Shown here in pieces: positions 58,953-64,000 of a stretch of 64,000 bases of DNA (its first letter is position 1; each line of letters opens with the position of its first letter). A program made the translations under genes and the position numbers. Source of the stretch: Asticcacaulis excentricus (GTDB lineage: Bacteria; Pseudomonadota; Alphaproteobacteria; Caulobacterales; Caulobacteraceae); the NCBI RefSeq assembly GCF_003966695.1, contig NZ_AP018827.1, positions 2,274,501-2,338,500 of the forward strand. The letters run 5' to 3'. The notes under the pieces are model-generated. The model saw only the letters and a program-made list of their open reading frames with translations, searched no databases and was not told the origin of the DNA.

Positions 58953-59939
58953 ATGCCCGACACGCAACCGCAATCGACGGCCCCGCGCTATGCCCGCAAA
59001 GGCCGCGGCAAGGTGTTTGAATCCATTCTCGACACCATCGGCGATACGCCGCTGGTCAAGCTGCCGCGTCTGTCGGCCGAATACGGGGCCAAGGCGACGG
59101 TTCTGGCCAAGCTGGAATTCTTCAACCCGCTGGCCTCGGTCAAGGACCGCATCGGCGTGGCTATGATCGAAGCGCTGGAAGCGACGGGGCAACTGAAGCC
59201 CGGCGGCGTTATCATCGAGCCGACCTCAGGCAATACCGGCATCGCTCTGGCCTTTGTCGCCGCCCAAAAGGGCTATGAACTGATCCTCGTCATGCCGGAA
59301 TCCATGTCGCTGGAGCGCCGCAAGATGCTGGCGCTGCTGGGCGCCCGCCTTGAGCTGACCCCGGCGGAAAAGGGGATGCGTGGGGCCGTCAACCGTGCGC
59401 AGGAACTGGTCGCCGCCACGCCGGGTGCGGTCATGCCGCAGCAGTTTGAAAACGCCGCCAACCCGCAAATCCACCGTATATCGACGTCCGAGGAAATCTG
59501 GAACGATACGGACGGCGCGGTCGATGTGCTGATCTCCGGCGTCGGCACCGGCGGCTCGATCACCGGCATCGGTCAGGTGCTGAAAGAAAAGAAGGCCTCG
59601 GTCGAAGTCGTCGCGGTTGAGCCCGAAGCCTCACCGGTCCTGTCGGGCGGTGAGCCGGGGCCGCACAAGATTCAGGGGATCGGCGCGGGCTTTGTGCCGG
59701 GTATTCTGGACAAGGGCGTCATCGACAAGGTCGAAAAGGTGTCGAACGACGACGCTTTCGCTACCGCGCGTCAGGCGGCGCAGCTCGAAGGTCTGCCCGT
59801 CGGTATTTCGTCGGGCGCGGCGCTCAAGGCCGCCTTCCGTCTGGCGGCACAGGACGCCTATGCGGGCAAGACCATCGTGGTCATCATCCCGTCGTTTGCC
59901 GAGCGTTACCTCTCGACCGCTCTCTTCGACGGACTGTAA
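58953..59939 (+). CDS. cysK: Cysteine synthase A (O-acetylserine sulfhydrylase)
   Basis: A 328-residue PLP enzyme that makes cysteine from O-acetylserine and sulfide. PLP lysine in NPLASVKDRIGVAMIEAL, substrate loop EPTSGNTGIALAF, phosphate-binding GVGTGGSITGIGQVLK and the C-terminal GISSGAALKAA with its Ser. A 15-20 residue N-terminal extension precedes the usual start. GGAGG lies before the ATG. The 270 bases upstream show no gene. Confidence 0.97.
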   Translation: MPDTQPQSTAPRYARKGRGKVFESILDTIGDTPLVKLPRLSAEYGAKATVLAKLEFFNPLASVKDRIGVAMIEALEATGQLKPGGVIIEPTSGNTGIALAFVAAQKGYELILVMPESMSLERRKMLALLGARLELTPAEKGMRGAVNRAQELVAATPGAVMPQQFENAANPQIHRISTSEEIWNDTDGAVDVLISGVGTGGSITGIGQVLKEKKASVEVVAVEPEASPVLSGGEPGPHKIQGIGAGFVPGILDKGVIDKVEKVSNDDAFATARQAAQLEGLPVGISSGAALKAAFRLAAQDAYAGKTIVVIIPSFAERYLSTALFDGL

Positions 59940-60039
59940 AAAGCGTGCCGCTCCTCTGATTACAGGGGAGCGGTCGACTAAAGAGGCGTTCGGGGTCGGC
60001 TTTAACCTCTTTTAATATCTCGCTAGGCATAGTGCGCCC

Positions 60040-61314
60040 ATGAGCACGCCGCCTGACTCGCAAGCCTTAAGCCCGGAAGACGAAATGTCCGTTGATGACG
60101 GCCTGATCGCGGTGGGTGCGCGTGCCGATGAGGCCCCTGAACAGGTCTTTCCGGCACGTCAGACCCTGCTGAAACGGCTCGCTGACGTGGTCTGTCTGCC
60201 GGAAACGCGGGTCAATGCCTTTGAGCGCGCCGTGACCGCCGACCTGCTGGTCGAAATGCTGCGTGAAGCACAAAAGGGCGAGCGCCTGCGCGTGGCGCGC
60301 CGTCTCAGCAAGCTGAGCGAAGTGCCGCACACCCTGGTGCGTCTGCTGATTACCGATGAGCCGGAGATCGCCCGCTTCCTGATCGAGGATTGCGACTCGC
60401 TGGCCGAAACCGATCTGCTCTATTGCGTTCGCCGCGGCACGCCGACCCACTGCCGTCTTCTGGCGGGGCGTAAAAATATTGGGCCTGTGGTGGCCGAAGC
60501 CCTGACCGACACCGGCGATATCGACACGGTCGAGCAGTTGTTAAAGAACCGCACCTCCACCCTGTCGCAGGGCGCCATCGAGGCGGCGGTGTCGCTGAGT
60601 CAGGACGCGCCGCGTCTGGTGCCGCATCTGATCCGGCGGCTGGAACTGCGCCCCAGCTCGGCCTATGTGATGTTCTGGTGGGCCGATGCCGATGTGCGTC
60701 GCGTCATCCTCAGTCGGTTTGCCGTCAACCGCGAAGTCATGCAGGATTCCGCTGGTGACGTATTCGCTATGGCGGCGAAAGAAGGGTGGGGCGATCCGCT
60801 GGCGCGCAAGGCGCTGCAATTTATCGAACGCCGTCAGCGCAACCGCGAGGCCCTGAAAAAAAGCCCGTTCGCCAGTCTGGAGGCCGCCATCGCCGAGGCC
60901 GCGCGCAGCGGCATGACGCGCCACACGGCCGAGGAAATCTCTTATCTGTCCGGTATCAAGCCTTCGACCGGGGCCAAGATCCTGCGGGATGGCGGCGGTG
61001 AGGCGCTGGCCGTTCTGTGCAAGGCAACGGGGCTGAAAAAGGCCGATCTGCGCAACCTGTGGCGGGCCCTGCGCCGTCCGGGGCAAAAGGACGGGGAGGT
61101 GCATCCGGACCTTGAGCGGGTTCTGGTCGTCTATGACACCCTGGCTGTGGATCGCGCCCAGACGGTGTTGCGCTACTGGAACTGGTCGCTCTCTTCGGCC
61201 CTGACGCCGATGATGATCCGCGCCCTGTCGCAAGGGGAGTCGATGGAAATAGACGCCCTGTCCGTACCGCAACGTGCCGCCATGCTGGCCTTCGCGCAGG
61301 ACCTGAAGCGGTAA
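60040..61314 (+). CDS. DUF2336 protein
   Basis: A 424-residue, mainly helical protein of the alphaproteobacterial DUF2336 family. Typical segments: RQTLLKRLADVVCLPETRVN, VARRLSKLSEVPHTLVRLLI, DEPEIARFLIEDC, then VSLSQDAPRLVPHLIRRLEL and ISYLSGIKPSTGAKILRDGG. HEAT-like helical repeats are likely. The function is unknown; members accompany cell-cycle or motility genes in Caulobacterales. It has no signal peptide or membrane span. Confidence 0.8.
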   Translation: MSTPPDSQALSPEDEMSVDDGLIAVGARADEAPEQVFPARQTLLKRLADVVCLPETRVNAFERAVTADLLVEMLREAQKGERLRVARRLSKLSEVPHTLVRLLITDEPEIARFLIEDCDSLAETDLLYCVRRGTPTHCRLLAGRKNIGPVVAEALTDTGDIDTVEQLLKNRTSTLSQGAIEAAVSLSQDAPRLVPHLIRRLELRPSSAYVMFWWADADVRRVILSRFAVNREVMQDSAGDVFAMAAKEGWGDPLARKALQFIERRQRNREALKKSPFASLEAAIAEAARSGMTRHTAEEISYLSGIKPSTGAKILRDGGGEALAVLCKATGLKKADLRNLWRALRRPGQKDGEVHPDLERVLVVYDTLAVDRAQTVLRYWNWSLSSALTPMMIRALSQGESMEIDALSVPQRAAMLAFAQDLKR

Positions 61315-61651
61315 GCCCCGAAATCAGGCTGGTGATAAATATAGAATCGCTTCACGCGACCTGCGGCACAAGACTCGCCAAAGTACCAGACGGCTCAGAA
61401 TCTGAGATTTTGCCGCTTTATTGGCTCTATAAGCAGATACGAGCGGCATTTTGTCAAAAACCGCACAGCGTGATGAGAACAAAAGGAGTCTAAATCCTGC
61501 AGGCCGTATCCTTAAGCCCGCATCTGTGGATAGGCGGCGGCCTTAACCGGGTTTAAATCTCTGGTTAACCCTTTTTTGCTTGCCAAGGAATCACTGATTA
61601 AGAGAAGGTGAAGATCAGTGATTCGTATACGGGGCAAGGTTTCAGGCGATT
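61315..61651. other. Intergenic interval before the PAS gene
   Basis: 337 bases. It contains several TTAA half-sites around 61545-61569 with spacings of 6 and 8 rather than 7, scattered GANTC sites, and the inverted repeat at 61588-61624. No gene is seen. Confidence 0.5.
61588..61624. promoter_or_regulatory. Inverted repeat GAATCACTGAT-N15-ATCAGTGATTC with a GANTC in each arm
   Basis: Perfect 11-bp arms 28 bases before the PAS gene. Both arms carry a CcrM-type site (GAATC and GATTC), so a methylation-sensitive operator or a hairpin in the 5' UTR is possible. Confidence 0.5.
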
Positions 61652-62158
61652 ATGACGGGCATGGCAGCGGAAATGCTGAGCGCTTTGCGCATGCACGAAG
61701 AGGTCTTCCGTTACTGGAAGAGCCTGCGCCGCCCCGGACGCCTGCCGTCGCGCGCCGACATTGATCCGTGCAGTGTGCGCAAGCTGTTGCCGACCATCTC
61801 TCTGATTGATGTGCTGGCCGACGATCCGGCCAATGAACCCGAACGCTTCCGTCAGCGGCTGGCCGGCACCGACCTCTACACGGCCTATGGTATGGAGATC
61901 ACGGGCAAGTCGTTCACCGACATCTATGGCCCCGAAGAAGCCCGCTACTGGGCCGAAGAACTCACCTTCGTGGTGCGTACACGCAAGCCCGGTGTCGGTC
62001 TGCATTCGATGGCGTGGCGCGGTTCAAAATCGTTGAGCCTGTTCTGGCTGCGTCTGCCGCTGGCCTCCGACGGGGTCAATGTCGATATGATTCTGGGCCA
62101 TGATGCCCTGATCGGACAGCCGGAACTGACCGGCCCCAGCGGCATCCGCGCCGCCTGA
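61652..62158 (+). CDS. PAS_5-type single-domain PAS protein
   Basis: A 168-residue protein. The pattern VFRYWKSLRRPGRLPSRADI, then LLPTISLIDVL, RFRQRLAGTDLYTAYGMEIT and GKSFTDIY identifies the PAS_5 (DUF1438-like) fold widespread in alphaproteobacteria. There is no kinase or output domain, so it probably works by protein-protein contact. In Caulobacter the single-domain PAS protein MopJ modulates the CtrA pathway; whether this is its orthologue cannot be decided here. CAGG lies before the ATG. Confidence 0.82.
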   Translation: MTGMAAEMLSALRMHEEVFRYWKSLRRPGRLPSRADIDPCSVRKLLPTISLIDVLADDPANEPERFRQRLAGTDLYTAYGMEITGKSFTDIYGPEEARYWAEELTFVVRTRKPGVGLHSMAWRGSKSLSLFWLRLPLASDGVNVDMILGHDALIGQPELTGPSGIRAA

Positions 62159-62382
62159 TTTTTTTGTCATCGCGATTTTTGTTTTGGCACAGGGGACGAA
62201 TCGCCTCTGCGCGCGGGGGTTTTGCTGTCGTCATTTGGCCATCTATCCCCCTACTTAAGAGCGAAAAATAGGCTTAATTGCCCATATTTTCACTTGAAAT
62301 AGGAAAACTATCCTCTCAATATCCACCTCGCTTAACATGAGAACAAATTGGCAACATTTGAGTCTCGTGAAAGGGGATCGGT

Positions 62383-62760
62383 ATGAAACGGAGGGTGCAG
62401 ACAGAGGCGGAAATCGCCGCCGAGGCGCAGGCGGACCTGACACAGGCCGACTATGTGATGGGGCTAGTGTCGGTGGTGACCGGCGTGCCGCTCAGTGATA
62501 TCCGCGCCATGGACCGCAAGGATGCGCGCACATCGCGGGCCCGGCAGTTGTGCATGTATCTGATCTCGGTGGCCTGGCAATGGCCGCTCTATCGCATTGG
62601 CGCGGCTTTTGGCCGTGACCGCACGACGGTCGGCCACGCCTGCCGCCGCATCGAGGATTTGCGCGACAACCGCCTGTGGGACGAGCAGATCGAGCGGCTG
62701 GAGGCCTGTCTGCTGGACATGCCCTCCGGTCTGGCCCTGCCGCGTCGGAGGGCCGCCTGA
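62383..62760 (+). CDS. Orphan DnaA domain IV (DnaA-box-binding HTH) protein
   Basis: A 125-residue protein without AAA+ motifs. Residues about 20-95 match the C-terminal DNA-binding domain of DnaA: a helix SRARQLCMYLISVAWQWPLY, then RIGAAFGRDRTTVGHACRRI, where FGRDRTTVGHACRRIE parallels the DnaA-box recognition motif FGGRDHTTVLHACRKIE. It would bind DnaA-box-like DNA and could compete with DnaA or act as a regulator. AAGGGGATCGGT precedes the ATG. The next gene overlaps it by one base. Confidence 0.85.
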   Translation: MKRRVQTEAEIAAEAQADLTQADYVMGLVSVVTGVPLSDIRAMDRKDARTSRARQLCMYLISVAWQWPLYRIGAAFGRDRTTVGHACRRIEDLRDNRLWDEQIERLEACLLDMPSGLALPRRRAA

Positions 62761-63317
62761 TGCGCGGTACGCCCGAAGCCCTGCGCGAGCGGCTGAAAGC
62801 GCCGGGGGCGCACCTGAAACCCGTGGCGAGCGGTTACGAGCTGCGCCTGACCGCGGACGGGCGAAGGCGCGCCGTGGACCGGCTGAGTGCCGCCGACCTG
62901 CGCGCTGTTCAGGCGCTGGGGCCGCTGACCCGCCATGCCGACGGGCGGCTGAGCCTGATGCCACCGCCGGATGATCTCAGCGGCCTGATCCGCGAGGGCT
63001 ATTTTAACCGCCTTCAGTTGCTGGCGCTGGATCAGTGGCGACGCGACCACTCCACGGCCTATGCCGCTGATCGCCTGACCCAGGACTGGAGCCGCTTTGG
63101 CGGCGGAGGGCGTTCTACCGCGGCCAGTGACCTGCCGCTCTATCGTCTTCAGGCGCGTCGGCGCTGCGAAGAGGCGGCTGCTGTGCTGGGTGATCTGGCC
63201 GGGCCGGCGCGTCGGGTGGGGCTGGAAGACTGGCCTTTGTCGCGGGCGGCCTGTGCGCCCGAAGCCTTGACGGAGGCCTTTACTCGCCTGTCTGGTTATT
63301 ATCGTATCGGCGGTTAA
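62760..63317 (+). CDS. DUF6456 domain protein
   Basis: A 185-residue protein translated from an ATG that overlaps the preceding TGA by one base. The N-terminal part (VASGYELRLTADGRRRAVDR) is basic; the C-terminal part (YFNRLQLLALDQWRRDHSTA, then DLPLYRLQARRRCEEAAAVL) fits DUF6456, an alphaproteobacterial family of unknown function often paired with small DNA-binding proteins. Coupling suggests that it works with the DnaA-domain protein. Confidence 0.72.
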   Translation: MRGTPEALRERLKAPGAHLKPVASGYELRLTADGRRRAVDRLSAADLRAVQALGPLTRHADGRLSLMPPPDDLSGLIREGYFNRLQLLALDQWRRDHSTAYAADRLTQDWSRFGGGGRSTAASDLPLYRLQARRRCEEAAAVLGDLAGPARRVGLEDWPLSRAACAPEALTEAFTRLSGYYRIGG

Positions 63318-63459
63318 CCCAGTCATGTCCCGCTATGAAACGAAAATACCGAAAACTATAGCATGGATAATACACTGTTAACAAAAACCGCGGTTACCCG
63401 GTTGACCTTCGTAAGTCCTGCGCAGAGGATATATCCACAGTTCGGGAAAAGGACACATT

Positions 63460-63831
63460 ATGTCTGAAGACAAGGCCACCCCCACCACGGTGACTCCGCT
63501 TAAAAATCCGCCGCGTAACACGCTGGACAAGCCGCTGCGCCATGTGGTGTCGAACGAAGAACTGGACGCCTTGTGCGAAGTGCGGCGCGAATACGTGACC
63601 GAGTATGTGTGGGGCGCGGTCGGTGTGGCCATCGGCACCTTGCCCGGTACGGTGGCCCTGTTGTACGGCTATCTGACCTCTGGCACTGCCTATGGCTTCC
63701 GCCCGGAAGGGCTCATTCAGTTCGGCCTGTTCTGCGCCGCCCTGTCGGTCATCGGCAGCATGGGCATGATCGCGCAGCGCCGCGCTCGTCGCCTGCGCGA
63801 TATCGAAGCCGATATCCGTATGCGGGCCTGA
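63460..63831 (+). CDS. Hypothetical membrane protein
   Basis: A 123-residue protein with a hydrophilic N-terminus (about 45 residues), two transmembrane helices (WGAVGVAIGTLPGTVALLYG; LIQFGLFCAALSVIGSMGMI) and a basic C-terminal tail (RRARRLRDIEADIRMRA). AAAAGGACA precedes the ATG. No family is recognised. Confidence 0.65.
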   Translation: MSEDKATPTTVTPLKNPPRNTLDKPLRHVVSNEELDALCEVRREYVTEYVWGAVGVAIGTLPGTVALLYGYLTSGTAYGFRPEGLIQFGLFCAALSVIGSMGMIAQRRARRLRDIEADIRMRA

Positions 63832-63846
63832 CCCTTTTCAGACGGA

Positions 63847-64000
63847 TCAGGCCGCCGCCTGTTTCAGGCGTTCGACCATCGAGATCAGGCCATTGGTGCG
63901 CTGTGACGACAGCGCCTCATCCAGCCCCAGACGGGTCAGGGTGTCGCGGATTGAAAAGTCGCGTACCTCGGCGCGCGGCAGGCCGTTTAGCAGCCGCACC
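63847..64000 (-). CDS. sufE: SufE-like cysteine desulfurase activator, C-terminal end (truncated by window)
   Basis: About 50 C-terminal residues on the minus strand ending at TGA: LLNGLPRAEVRDFSIRDTLT, then LGLDEALSSQRTNGLISMVE and RLKQAAA. The LSSQRTNGL segment followed by a short helix resembles the end of SufE, which accepts sulfur from SufS for Fe-S cluster assembly. The catalytic cysteine region lies outside the window, so the call rests on this tail. Confidence 0.65.
   Translation of the reverse strand, partial: VRLLNGLPRAEVRDFSIRDTLTRLGLDEALSSQRTNGLISMVERLKQAAA

Overview
The window is about 64 kb of GC-rich chromosome from a stalked or swarming alphaproteobacterium of the family Caulobacteraceae. 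The call rests on gene content: ctrA, chpT and sciP (the CtrA cell-cycle circuit), a fliF-fliG-flbE(fliH)-fliN-flbD operon in the Caulobacter order, clustered GANTC (CcrM-type) sites upstream of ctrA and CtrA-like TTAA-N7-TTNA boxes ahead of flagellar genes. Xylanase, GH28 and autotransporter-esterase genes would suit a plant-polymer degrader such as Asticcacaulis, but the genus is an inference.

Layout. 1-20.7 kb is core metabolism: the 3' part of gltB, a Sel1-repeat exported protein, a minus-strand run of CDF transporter / GST / queG / glycosyltransferase / pgi, an HTH-citrate synthase fusion, uppP, an NDUFA9-like epimerase, tRNA-Leu(CAG), an unusual long gltX, tRNA-Met(CAT), a GT4 glycosyltransferase, an Lrp regulator and two exported proteins. 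20.8-22.7 kb holds an HxlR regulator and mnmA, which converge on a repeat. 23-42.5 kb is mainly flagellar: flgL-flgK (minus), fliK-flgD-flgE (plus, sigma-54 promoter), sciP, fliF-fliG-fliH-fliN-flbD-dgkA, flhA, then DUF4262, DUF4282 and GH10 genes, and fliI-fliJ (minus). 42.6-45.8 kb is a small accessory islet: an AT-richer PemK/MazF-like toxin, a nuclease-helicase (DUF2075) protein and a ParDE pair, followed directly by a GH28 gene. 47.4-52.4 kb has a GDSL autotransporter, ctrA, a small membrane ORF, a MliC-like lipoprotein, a low-molecular-weight phosphatase homologue without its catalytic cysteine, and an ArsR regulator. 52.5-58.7 kb is chpT-cheA-cheW-cheY-cheB-cheR, all on the minus strand. 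58.9-64 kb has cysK, DUF2336, a PAS_5 protein, an orphan DnaA domain IV protein with a DUF6456 partner, a membrane protein and the 3' end of a sufE-like gene.

How it works together. ChpT passes phosphate to CtrA; CtrA would activate fliF, flhA and sciP through the boxes seen here; SciP then dampens CtrA output. FlbD with sigma-54 would drive the later hook operon (fliK-flgD-flgE), and the che cluster steers the finished flagellum.

The least explained part of the sequence is a rich set of dispersed palindromic elements. At least six families (here A-F) occupy intergenic gaps, often starting exactly at a stop codon. Copies within a family differ by paired, compensatory changes in their stems, so structure appears to be what is conserved. 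No CRISPR array, IS element, prophage or rRNA was found.
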